Assembly: GCA_029287305.1 (NCBI GenBank)
Contig: JARFRJ010000496.1
Span: forward strand, 1 to 5,696
DNA from: Hyphomonas sp.
GTDB taxonomy: Bacteria > Pseudomonadota > Alphaproteobacteria > Caulobacterales > Hyphomonadaceae
Direction of reading: 5' to 3'
DNA length: 5,696 nucleotides
Both the position numbers and the translations under genes were made by a program. Below the pieces are notes generated by a model. It saw nothing but the letters and a program-made list of their open reading frames with translations. It made no database searches and had not been told where the DNA came from. Below are positions 1 through 5,696 of this stretch, one piece after another; position 1 is the first letter of the stretch, and the number at the start of each line of letters is the position of its first letter.

Positions 1-490
1 CTATTATACTGCGCGATTTACTCAATTCGATGCGCAGATTGAATTTAACCCGCAAGACCCGGTGCAATCGTCTGTAACAGCGCAAGTTAATCCGCTTTCA
101 GTAGAGACCGATCACCCGACCAAGGATAGCTGGGATCAGACGCTCGCCACAGACAGCAAATGGTTTAATGGCGAAGCGTTTCCGGACATTACCTTTGCTT
201 CCAAGGGGATTGAGCGAACCGGAGACTTTACCGGCCTTATCACAGGTGATCTTACCTTTTTAGGCGTAACAAAGGAAATTGAGTTAAATGTGACCTATAA
301 TGGGACAGGCAATGCCCCTTGGTTTGGTGCCCGTGATCTGATTGGCTTTTCAGCCACCGGCACACTTAAGCGTTCTGACTTTGGAATGACCGCATTGCTG
401 CCAAATATTGGTGATGAGGTTGAAATTATCATTGAGGCGGAATTCCTCGAAGCGCCGACAGAAAGCGCCGAAGAGAAAAGAGGGTCCTAA
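1..490 (+). CDS. YceI-family periplasmic protein, 5' end cut by window edge
   Basis: This is the C-terminal 162 residues of a YceI-like lipocalin-fold protein. The frame is open from base 2 and runs to TAA at 488-490. The first residues visible, YYTARFTQFDAQIEFNPQDP, already fit the early YceI strands, so the real start and any signal peptide lie off the window and the GTG at 62 is internal. Family hallmarks follow in order: SSVTAQVNPLSVETDHP, then a KWFNGEAFPDITF stretch, GDLTFLGVTKEIEL (the usual 'L.GvTk' strand), GFSATGTLKRSDFGM, and a closing EVEIIIEAEF strand. The family binds long polyisoprenoid or amphiphilic lipids in a hydrophobic barrel and is normally exported to the periplasm. The tail after the domain is short and acidic. 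The next gene carries a second YceI domain fused to cytochrome b561, 52 bases downstream on the same strand, so the two are probably co-transcribed and related in job. The exact ligand cannot be told from sequence. Confidence 0.9.
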   Translation, partial: YYTARFTQFDAQIEFNPQDPVQSSVTAQVNPLSVETDHPTKDSWDQTLATDSKWFNGEAFPDITFASKGIERTGDFTGLITGDLTFLGVTKEIELNVTYNGTGNAPWFGARDLIGFSATGTLKRSDFGMTALLPNIGDEVEIIIEAEFLEAPTESAEEKRGS

Positions 491-492
491 GA

Positions 493-521
493 CGCTTTTC
501 GGGCACAGGCCCGGTTGAGCG
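493..521 (+). other. intercistronic hairpin between the two YceI genes
   Basis: An inverted repeat begins 2 bases after the stop codon. The inner arms are CGGGC (500-504) and GCCCG (509-513) around loop ACAG. The outer arms are CGCT (493-496) and AGCG (518-521), separated from the inner stem by unpaired bases. No T-run follows, so it does not look like an intrinsic terminator. It could affect mRNA stability or the relative expression of the two genes, or be chance. It occupies most of the 52-base gap before the cytochrome b561 start. Confidence 0.3.
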
Positions 522-542
522 CAAAAGCTGAGCAAAACCCTT

Positions 543-1760
543 ATGTCAGAACCCTCCCCCATATCACGCTATACATCAGTGGCCATTGCCCTGCATTGGT
601 TGACCGTTCTGGCTCTGGCTGGGCTCATTATACTGGCCCAGCTTATGTATGACCCAGAAGGCCGCCCCGTTGAATGGGTCTTTCAACTGCACAAATCCAT
701 TGGGATTACCCTTTTAGGTCTGGTCATCGCTAGGCTTCTATGGCGTGCCTATAATTCCCCACCGCCCTTACCGGCGCAGATGAAGCCGGTTGAGAAAAAA
801 GCTTCGCACTTTGTGCATATAGGCTTTTACGGCCTGTTGATTTTAATCCCTTTAAGTGGCTGGGCCATGGTGTCCCTCTCGCCATTCTCGATCGCAACGG
901 TCTTATATGGCGTTTTGCCTTGGCCACATTTGCCGCTCCTGCCGGATTTGGCCCTGACTGTGCGGCAGGCGCTTTATCCTTTGGTCAAGGAGACGCATGA
1001 ACTACTCGTCTGGGCTTTAATCGGGCTGCTGATAGCGCATATTGCCGGAGCCATCAAACATGAGCTGTCGGCTGAAAGCGGTGTCCTGAAACGCATGATC
1101 CCTAAACTCTTTGGCCGGACCGAGCCCCCTGCCCGGCCAGCGCGCGGGGCATTTATCGCTTTTGGGAGCGCCTTAGCTTTCTTTACTCTTGTCTCTGCCC
1201 CGCCTCTTTTGGCCACAGCCCTTCAAAGTTCATCAGACCGGCTTGCACCTGCCGTGCAAACGAGTTGGCAAATAGACTATTCACAATCCTATATTCGCTT
1301 TACCGGCGAGCATGATGGCTCAGCCTTTACAGGTGAATTTGAAGACTGGACGGCAGATATCATCTGGTCAGATGAGACACTGGAAACCAATCAGGCTAGC
1401 GTGACAGTGAACATAACCAGCGCAAAAACCGGCGATACGCTTTATGATACGACCCTTAAAGCCGCAGAATGGTTTGATACAGCCAATTATAAACACGCGG
1501 ACATTCATCTGAGTGATTTCATGAAAACAGAGCAGGGATATCAAGGCGCAGCCCGCTTGAATATTAAGGAAAATATCCATACGCTTCCTTTCCACTTCAC
1601 GCTGAGTGAACACTCTGACGGACAGACTGTCATGATAGGCAATGGGCGGATTAACCGGGCGCAATTCAATCTGGGTCAGGACAGCGATCCAAGCGGAGAC
1701 TGGGTCAGTCCAGAGATTGAGGTGGCGGTTAAACTTGTCGCTTCTGCGGCCAACCCGTAG
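543..1760 (+). CDS. cytochrome b561-YceI fusion membrane protein
   Basis: This 405-residue protein joins a CybB-type cytochrome b561 to a C-terminal YceI domain. The b561 part (about 1-190) has four hydrophobic helices near 12-35, 52-67, 93-113 and 153-171. The likely heme-b ligands are H18 (IALHW), H50 (QLHKSIG), H152 (ETHELL) and H166 (IAHIAG), placed as in E. coli CybB. H89/H92 match a second conserved His pair, and the closing LKRMIP is typical. A fifth hydrophobic segment (about 203-226) leads to the YceI domain (about 241-403, starting SWQIDYSQSYIRFTGEHDG). With the N-terminus inside, five crossings put this domain in the periplasm, which is consistent. By family knowledge the cytochrome part should pass electrons between quinol and a periplasmic partner; the YceI part may hold the lipid or quinone substrate (inference). 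The ATG at 543 gives the normal b561 N-terminus, although only a weak TGAG lies upstream. It probably belongs to an operon with the YceI gene before it. The true electron acceptor is unknown. Confidence 0.92.
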   Translation: MSEPSPISRYTSVAIALHWLTVLALAGLIILAQLMYDPEGRPVEWVFQLHKSIGITLLGLVIARLLWRAYNSPPPLPAQMKPVEKKASHFVHIGFYGLLILIPLSGWAMVSLSPFSIATVLYGVLPWPHLPLLPDLALTVRQALYPLVKETHELLVWALIGLLIAHIAGAIKHELSAESGVLKRMIPKLFGRTEPPARPARGAFIAFGSALAFFTLVSAPPLLATALQSSSDRLAPAVQTSWQIDYSQSYIRFTGEHDGSAFTGEFEDWTADIIWSDETLETNQASVTVNITSAKTGDTLYDTTLKAAEWFDTANYKHADIHLSDFMKTEQGYQGAARLNIKENIHTLPFHFTLSEHSDGQTVMIGNGRINRAQFNLGQDSDPSGDWVSPEIEVAVKLVASAANP

Positions 1761-1792
1761 CTTTATACGCTTTCATCTCATACAACAGCGCT

Positions 1793-2728
1793 ATGTCCCG
1801 CATTTATGACCCCACATCGAAGAATATTCAAAAAGCTGCAGAGCTGCTGCGCGCCGGGGCTCTGGTCGCCATGCCGACCGAGACCGTCTATGGTCTTGCC
1901 TGTGACGCGGCAAATTCTGAAGCAGTGGCGAGACTTTATGCGGCCAAAGATAGACCGCAATTTAATCCACTGATTGCACATATCTGCGATTTGGAAACAG
2001 CCAAACATGAAGGTGTCTTCAATCAAGGCGCTCTCGGTCTGGCACATCAGGTTTGGCCGGGGCCCCTCACACTTGTTACACCGCTCGCGCCAACACATAC
2101 AGTGTGTGATCTTGCCCGAGCTGGGCTCTCATCCATTGCGCTGCGGGTGCCAGCTCATCCCGTTGCCCGCGCCCTGCTGACCGCTTTTGGCGGGCCTCTG
2201 GTTGCCCCTTCGGCCAATCCTTCCGGACAGATAAGCCCAACCTCAGCGGCGCATGTGGCCAAGGATATGGGAGATAAAGTGGATTTTATTCTGGACGGCG
2301 GTGCCTGCGAAATTGGTCTGGAATCGACAATCATTTCATGCCTTTCAGACACGCCGCAAATATTACGCTATGGGGCATATCAAGCGCCAGATATATTCTT
2401 TGCGGAACAAGATAAACGCAAACCCGATGCGCCGGGCGCTTTATCACGCCATTACGCCCCAAAAGCCACATTACGGCTAAATGCGGCGTATCCAGAGGGA
2501 AAGGAAGCCTATCTGGGCTTTGGCCCAGCGCTTATCCATAGCACGCTCAATCTCTCTGAGGCGGGCAATCTCAATGAAGCGGCCGCAAATTTGTTTCATA
2601 TGCTGCGCCGGCTGGACGAAACCTGGCCCGCCATAGCTGTCGCGCCCATACCCAAAACAGGTCTTGGGCTTGCGATTAATGATCGCCTAACCCGCGCAGC
2701 CACCCGTGAAAGTATCTCCCATGACTGA
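1793..2728 (+). CDS. tsaC: L-threonylcarbamoyladenylate synthase, Sua5 type
   Basis: This 311-residue cytosolic enzyme makes threonylcarbamoyl-AMP from threonine, bicarbonate and ATP. The TsaD/TsaB/TsaE machinery then transfers the group to A37 of tRNAs reading ANN codons (t6A). The YrdC-like catalytic domain spans about 10-200, with PTETVYGL (28-35), the KDRP nucleotide/substrate motif (52-55), WPGPLT (88-93), SANPSG (140-145) and GLESTI (175-180). The linker motif PGALSRHYAP (214-223), which closes the active site in Sua5 proteins, and the smaller C-terminal Sua5 domain (about 225-311, with GLGLAINDRLTRAA near the end) make this the long Sua5 form (tsaC2) rather than short TsaC/YrdC; its length is normal for that form. 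The ATG at 1793 gives the standard N-terminus, no start codon precedes it in frame after the previous stop, and no clear Shine-Dalgarno is visible. It lies 32 bases after the b561-YceI gene and overlaps the following dehydrogenase gene by 8 bases, so it is probably co-transcribed. Confidence 0.95.
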   Translation: MSRIYDPTSKNIQKAAELLRAGALVAMPTETVYGLACDAANSEAVARLYAAKDRPQFNPLIAHICDLETAKHEGVFNQGALGLAHQVWPGPLTLVTPLAPTHTVCDLARAGLSSIALRVPAHPVARALLTAFGGPLVAPSANPSGQISPTSAAHVAKDMGDKVDFILDGGACEIGLESTIISCLSDTPQILRYGAYQAPDIFFAEQDKRKPDAPGALSRHYAPKATLRLNAAYPEGKEAYLGFGPALIHSTLNLSEAGNLNEAAANLFHMLRRLDETWPAIAVAPIPKTGLGLAINDRLTRAATRESISHD

Positions 2729-4130
2729 ATTGAGCCGGGATTTTCTTAACGCAGCAAAAGACCTATTGGGTACATCTGGATGGAGCCAAGAGGCCGATCA
2801 ACTCCAACAGGCCGCTACACCTTGGCGCGGAACCTATCAAGGTGAAACTCCTTTTCTCGCCCGGCCTGCCTCAACTGGAGAGACCGCCGCTCTGATCAAG
2901 CTCTGTCACACGCATCATGTCGCGGTCACCCCGCAAGGGGGCAATACGGGGCTTGTCGATGGGGGCACACCGCATGGGGAAATTTGCCTTTCCATGACGC
3001 GGATGCAGGCCGTGCGCCAGATTGACGGGGTGAACAATTCGCTGATCCTTGAAGCGGGCGCACCCTTGGTCATAGCGCAAGAGGCTGCCGAACGCGCTGG
3101 GCGGCTCTTTCCCCTTTCACTTGGATCAGAGGGCACCGCGACGATAGGCGGCCTTATCTCAACCAATGCGGGCGGCGTGGCGGTTTTGCGTTATGGTATG
3201 ATGCGGGATTTGCTTTTAGGCCTTGAAGTCGTGCTGCCAAATGGTGAGGTCTGGAGCGAACTTTCAGGCCTGCGCAAAAATAATACCGGCTATGACCTGA
3301 AACATCTCTTTGCCGGCGCAGAAGGCACGCTGGGTGTGATCACAGCTGCCTGTCTTAAACTTTTTCCAAAAGTGCAAACGGCGACCGCTTGGGTCGCCTG
3401 CGAAACCGCGCAGCATGTGGTCGATTTACTGGCTCATATTCGCTGTCATGTCGGTGATACTGTGACAAGTTTTGAAATTATACCGACCAATGCGCTTAAA
3501 ATGGTAGAAGCCGATTATCCAGATTTGAAAGACCCCTGCCCTGGCCAGGAACCTTGGCGTGTTCTGATTGAGGTTTCCATGACTGAGAGCGCCATGGCGA
3601 GCGAGCTTTTGCAGGCCTCCCTAGTCCCGGCTCTGGAGAAGAGGCTGGCAAGGGATGTGCTGATCGCCAAAAACGCGCAGGAAGCGGGCCATTTCTGGAC
3701 GTTGAGGGAGACTATACCTCTGTCAAAACGTGCCTATGGGACGGCGATAAATCATGATATTTCTGTCCCCATCTCGAAAATACCGGCCTTTTTAAGGGAC
3801 TGCCATGACAGGATACAAGCCCTTATTCCAGACACGGAAATTGTCGCGTTCGGCCATGTCGGGGATGGCAACCTGCATTATTCTGCATGTGAAGCCAAGC
3901 ATGAAGAGGCCCCGCGCCTGTCACCTGTGGCCGATCAGATCACTCATATCGTGCATCAGACCACGCTAAGCTATGGAGGGTCGATCTCGGCTGAACATGG
4001 TGTGGGCCGTCTGAAACGAGATGAATTGGCCGAGTTGCGCCCGGCCGCCGCCACCTGGACCATGCAGGCGATCAAGCGAGCCCTAGACCCGAAAAATATT
4101 ATGAACCCGGGACGTGTGGTCTCAATATAG
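2721..4130 (+). CDS. FAD-linked oxidase, D-2-hydroxyglutarate/D-lactate dehydrogenase-like
   Basis: This 469-residue flavoprotein belongs to the VAO/PCMH superfamily and should oxidise a D-2-hydroxyacid to the 2-oxoacid, passing electrons to an acceptor such as ETF or quinone. The N-terminal FAD domain (about 1-220) shows PQGGNTGL (71-78), LGSEGTATIGG (134-144), NAGGVAVLRYG (149-159) and KNNTGYDLKHLFAGAEGTLG (186-205). The C-terminal substrate domain (about 225-469) shows WTLRE (326-330), HDISVP (345-350), GHVGDGNLH (378-386; H379 and H386 are the expected metal ligands), SAEHGVG (423-429; E425 the third ligand) and MNPGRVV. These fit D-2-hydroxyglutarate dehydrogenase best, but D-lactate dehydrogenase and glycolate oxidase GlcD are relatives and substrate cannot be fixed from sequence. 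I chose ATG 2721 over in-frame GTG 2706 because GAAAG lies about 8 bases upstream and ATGACTGA gives a common coupled overlap with the preceding stop; five extra residues would add no domain content. No membrane segment is seen. Confidence 0.92.
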   Translation: MTELSRDFLNAAKDLLGTSGWSQEADQLQQAATPWRGTYQGETPFLARPASTGETAALIKLCHTHHVAVTPQGGNTGLVDGGTPHGEICLSMTRMQAVRQIDGVNNSLILEAGAPLVIAQEAAERAGRLFPLSLGSEGTATIGGLISTNAGGVAVLRYGMMRDLLLGLEVVLPNGEVWSELSGLRKNNTGYDLKHLFAGAEGTLGVITAACLKLFPKVQTATAWVACETAQHVVDLLAHIRCHVGDTVTSFEIIPTNALKMVEADYPDLKDPCPGQEPWRVLIEVSMTESAMASELLQASLVPALEKRLARDVLIAKNAQEAGHFWTLRETIPLSKRAYGTAINHDISVPISKIPAFLRDCHDRIQALIPDTEIVAFGHVGDGNLHYSACEAKHEEAPRLSPVADQITHIVHQTTLSYGGSISAEHGVGRLKRDELAELRPAAATWTMQAIKRALDPKNIMNPGRVVSI

Positions 4131-4151
4131 TATGCGATCTCAGTATAGCAT
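4121..4151 (+). repeat. short imperfect direct repeat over the dehydrogenase 3' end
   Basis: CTCAATATAGTAT (4121-4133) and CTCAGTATAGCAT (4139-4151) match at 11 of 13 bases with an 18-base period. The first copy contains the TAG stop codon of the dehydrogenase gene. It may be a small local duplication at the gene end, or chance. No function is apparent. Confidence 0.35.
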
Positions 4152-4157
4152 AATGAA

Positions 4158-4180
4158 ATAGCGCGCCCTTTTGGGGCTAT
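4158..4180. terminator. possible weak bidirectional terminator between convergent genes
   Basis: The arms ATAGC (4158-4162) and GCTAT (4176-4180) pair fully. Inside them CCC (4166-4168) pairs with GGG (4173-4175) around loop TTTT, leaving GCG as a bulge on one side. The hairpin sits midway in the 84-base gap between convergent genes, where a shared terminator is expected. The flanks are AT-rich (ATTTACTT on one side, TTTCATTA read on the other strand) but lack a strong T-run, so it would be a weak intrinsic terminator at best. Nothing else recognisable is in this gap. Confidence 0.35.
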
Positions 4181-4214
4181 ATTTACTTACCGTGTCTAAT
4201 TGGCTTGAACGGTT

Positions 4215-4856
4215 CTAATCTTCGCCCAATAAGGCCCGGACATGCGGCGCAAGATTATTCTGGCGTAGCCGTTTCATGCGCTCAACCAGTAATATGTTTC
4301 GTAACTGACTGTAGGCCATACCCAGATCATCATTGATAATGCAATAATCATAGCGTCGCCAATGGCTGATCTCTGCTTTCGCGTCAGCCATGCGCCGGGC
4401 CACCATCTCCGGTGTAGACCCCGGACGTTGGTCCAGACGGGACGCCAGCGCTTCAATACTTGGCGGCAAGATAAAGACAGAAACGCAATCATTGGGCACC
4501 TGATCGTGCAACGCATCTGCGCCTTGCCAATCGACATCAAAAATTACATCAAATCCGGCAGACAGCTTTGCTTCGGTTTCAGATTTCAGACTACCATAAT
4601 AATGATCGAAGACTTTGGCCCATTCCAGAAAGGCCCCTTGCTTGACCAGATCATGAAACCGGTCATGGGTTTTGAAATAATAATCCTGTCCCTCAACCTC
4701 ATTCGGGCGCGGCGTGCGTGTCGTCGCTGAAATAGACAAAGCGACCGTGTCAAACTCGGCCATCAGCTTACGCGCCAATGTCGTTTTTCCAGCTCCAGAT
4801 GGGCTGGAAATGACGAGCATTAGCCCGCGTCTCTTTTCAAGGTTAGACGACATCAT
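4215..4856 (-). CDS. gmk: guanylate kinase
   Basis: This 213-residue cytosolic enzyme phosphorylates GMP to GDP with ATP, an essential step in guanine nucleotide supply. The P-loop is SPSGAGKTT (18-26). The GMP-binding domain carries SISATTRTPRPNEVEGQDYYF (S41, R47, R50, Y59/Y60), with E78 in FLEWAKVF and YYG (86-88). The Walker-B-like strand is VIFDVDWQGA (104-113), the lid region begins near R140-R144, and SHWRRYDYCIINDD (164-177) closes the core. Length is normal for bacterial Gmk. The first of two tandem ATGs (4856) is chosen because AAGGAG lies 8 bases upstream. One oddity is the lid segment RPGSTPE (144-150), where E. coli has RGQDSEE, so the usual Asp-Ser pair is changed. The gene follows mltG on the same strand after 62 bases and converges with the dehydrogenase gene. 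Identification is secure. Confidence 0.97.
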   Translation of the reverse strand: MMSSNLEKRRGLMLVISSPSGAGKTTLARKLMAEFDTVALSISATTRTPRPNEVEGQDYYFKTHDRFHDLVKQGAFLEWAKVFDHYYGSLKSETEAKLSAGFDVIFDVDWQGADALHDQVPNDCVSVFILPPSIEALASRLDQRPGSTPEMVARRMADAKAEISHWRRYDYCIINDDLGMAYSQLRNILLVERMKRLRQNNLAPHVRALLGED

Positions 4857-4864
4857 CTGGAAGG

Positions 4865-4870
4865 CTCCTT
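4865..4870 (-). promoter_or_regulatory. strong Shine-Dalgarno of gmk
   Basis: Reading the minus strand, AAGGAG is followed by the 8-base spacer CCTTCCAG and then ATGATG. The spacing favours the first ATG (4856) as the guanylate kinase start. It is the clearest ribosome site in the window; none of the plus-strand genes has one comparable. Confidence 0.8.
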
Positions 4871-4890
4871 AAACTCATATATAGCAGGGG

Positions 4891-4910
4891 CGCTCTGATT
4901 GCCTAGAGCG
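4891..4910 (-). other. hairpin in the mltG-gmk gap
   Basis: A perfect 6-bp inverted repeat, CGCTCT and AGAGCG around an 8-base loop, begins 8 bases after the mltG stop on the minus strand. No T-run follows on that strand, so it is unlikely to be a simple terminator. It could be an mRNA processing or 3'-end-protection structure that uncouples mltG from gmk expression, or chance. Confidence 0.3.
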
Positions 4911-4918
4911 TATCCGAG

Positions 4919-5696
4919 CTAGGGCTCGGCTCTTTCACGGGCAATTTCAGCGCGTTCATAGCGCCGATAGTCCGCCACATTACGATTATGTTCCCTTAAG
5001 GTGCGCGCAAATACATGCCCACCGCTGCCATCAGCAACGAAATAGATATAATCTGTTTCTGGAGGATTAAGAACAGCGAGAATCGCATCGCGGCCCGGAT
5101 TGCAGATCGGCGTTTTAGGCAGGCCATCAATCTGATAGGTGTTCCAGTCTGTGACGCGATCAATTTCGGAGCGATAGAGCGTGCGCCGGTTACCATTTCT
5201 GTCCAGCAAAGGTTCCCCCTTAGAAATGCCATAGATAATCGTCGGATCACTTTGCAGACGCATGCTGGACCTTAAACGTTCTGTAAACACCCCGGCAATA
5301 AGCTCTCTTTCTTGCGCCAATCCGGTTTCTTTTTCCACAATAGAGGCCAAAATAACCGCCTCTTGAGGGTTGGCAATCGGCAGATTTGACTGACGGGCAG
5401 GCCAAGCAGAGCTTATCAAATCCGCCTGCGCTTTTTGCATCCGCTCCAGAAAATCTACCCGGGCTAGCCCCCTCTCAATCAGATAGGTATCAGGAAGCAA
5501 GCTGCCTTCTTCGGGCAAGGGATCCGGCAGGGGACCGACAAGCACATCATTGCGAGCGATGAGCTGCGCGGCTTGAAAGACCGTAACACCTTCGGGAATC
5601 GTAATTTTATGCATGATAATATCGCCTGAAATCAGCTTCTGCATGATGTCGGCCACACTGATACCGGCAGGCATAGCATATTCCCCGGTCTTGATC
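4919..5696 (-). CDS. mltG: endolytic murein transglycosylase MltG, N-terminus beyond window edge
   Basis: MltG is an inner-membrane lytic transglycosylase that cuts nascent glycan strands inside the chain and is thought to set glycan length. Visible are the C-terminal 258 residues, ending at TAG (4919-4921). The frame stays open to the right edge (IKTGEYA before the Met at 5674), matching the family's 'lKaGeY..p.G', so that Met is internal. The cytoplasmic tail, membrane anchor and first part of the periplasmic region are missing. Counting from that Met, a LysM-like subdomain covers about 1-45 (with HKITIPEG), followed by GSLLPDTY (57-64). The catalytic domain includes ASIVEKETG (110-118; E114 is the expected catalytic Glu), MRLQSDPTIIYG (138-149), WNTYQIDGLPKTPICNPG (177-194) and the closing YFVADGSGGHVFARTLREHN (211-230). 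All key motifs are intact. It lies directly upstream of gmk; fabF and acpP are expected further upstream in alphaproteobacteria, off the window. Confidence 0.95.
   Translation of the reverse strand, partial: IKTGEYAMPAGISVADIMQKLISGDIIMHKITIPEGVTVFQAAQLIARNDVLVGPLPDPLPEEGSLLPDTYLIERGLARVDFLERMQKAQADLISSAWPARQSNLPIANPQEAVILASIVEKETGLAQERELIAGVFTERLRSSMRLQSDPTIIYGISKGEPLLDRNGNRRTLYRSEIDRVTDWNTYQIDGLPKTPICNPGRDAILAVLNPPETDYIYFVADGSGGHVFARTLREHNRNVADYRRYERAEIARERAEP

Noticed and set aside
62..64. GTG as the start of the first YceI gene
   Set aside because: The frame stays open to the window's left edge and the upstream residues match the YceI fold, so this codon is internal.
974..1216. Open frame on the minus strand inside the b561-YceI gene
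   Set aside because: It is rich in Arg, Ala, Lys and Gly with no domain, and lies wholly opposite a well-supported gene; it is a shadow frame.
1778..2098. 106-residue open frame on the minus strand opposite tsaC
   Set aside because: The cysteine-rich composition has no recognisable family, and it overlaps the conserved catalytic region of tsaC.
2706..2708. GTG as the start of the dehydrogenase gene
   Set aside because: No ribosome site precedes it and the five added residues carry no family match; ATG at 2721 fits better. It is not strictly excluded.
4362..4730. 122-residue open frame on the plus strand opposite gmk
   Set aside because: It has no family resemblance and no ribosome site, and sits inside an essential conserved gene on the other strand.
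4779..4805. Missing first glycine in the guanylate kinase P-loop (SPSGAGKT)
   Set aside because: E. coli Gmk has alanine at this position and serine is common in alphaproteobacterial Gmk, so it is not anomalous.
4878..4883. TATATA with upstream TGC as an extended -10 promoter for gmk
   Set aside because: It matches the -10 consensus poorly, no credible -35 lies 17 bases upstream, and the start would fall almost on the ribosome site. Kept only as a possibility.
4996..5275. Overlapping open frames on both strands within mltG
   Set aside because: They are shadows of the mltG catalytic domain, whose own motifs are intact in the chosen frame.
1..5696. tRNA, rRNA, CRISPR, insertion sequence, toxin-antitoxin or phage-defence genes
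   Set aside because: Read by eye on both strands, no cloverleaf, regular repeats, terminal inverted repeats with transposase, or defence-type domains were seen. All real frames belong to housekeeping or redox families.

Overview
The window looks like ordinary chromosomal DNA from an alphaproteobacterium. The evidence is the family content (a cytochrome b561-YceI fusion, a Sua5-type threonylcarbamoyl-AMP synthase followed by a FAD-linked dehydrogenase, and mltG next to gmk), the look of the proteins, and a base composition I estimate by eye at slightly above 50 % GC. A Caulobacterales, Hyphomonadaceae or Rhodobacterales relative is plausible, but I cannot fix the genus without a search. Coding density is very high. 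There are no RNA genes, mobile elements, CRISPR arrays or long repeats, and no gene-free stretch longer than about 85 bases.

The left three quarters (1-4130) carry four plus-strand genes with short or no gaps, probably one transcription unit. They are a YceI-family protein cut by the window's left edge, a five-helix cytochrome b561 fused to a second YceI domain, a full-length L-threonylcarbamoyladenylate synthase with a Sua5 C-terminal domain (tRNA t6A biosynthesis), and a D-2-hydroxyglutarate/D-lactate dehydrogenase-like flavoprotein. The last two overlap by 8 bases. The first pair probably works together at the periplasmic face of the inner membrane in quinone or lipid-linked redox chemistry. 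The second pair is cytosolic, and I see no obvious biochemical link between it and the first.

The right quarter (4215-5696) is read from the minus strand: mltG (cell-wall endolytic transglycosylase, N-terminus beyond the right edge), then gmk (guanylate kinase). The two blocks converge across an 84-base gap holding a small imperfect hairpin that may act as a weak two-way terminator. In many alphaproteobacteria a yicC-like gene sits between mltG and gmk. Here only 62 bases separate them.

I found no convincing undescribed system. The points most worth a second look are the tandem YceI/b561-YceI arrangement, the missing yicC-like gene, a changed lid segment in guanylate kinase, and two small hairpins in gene-to-gene gaps.
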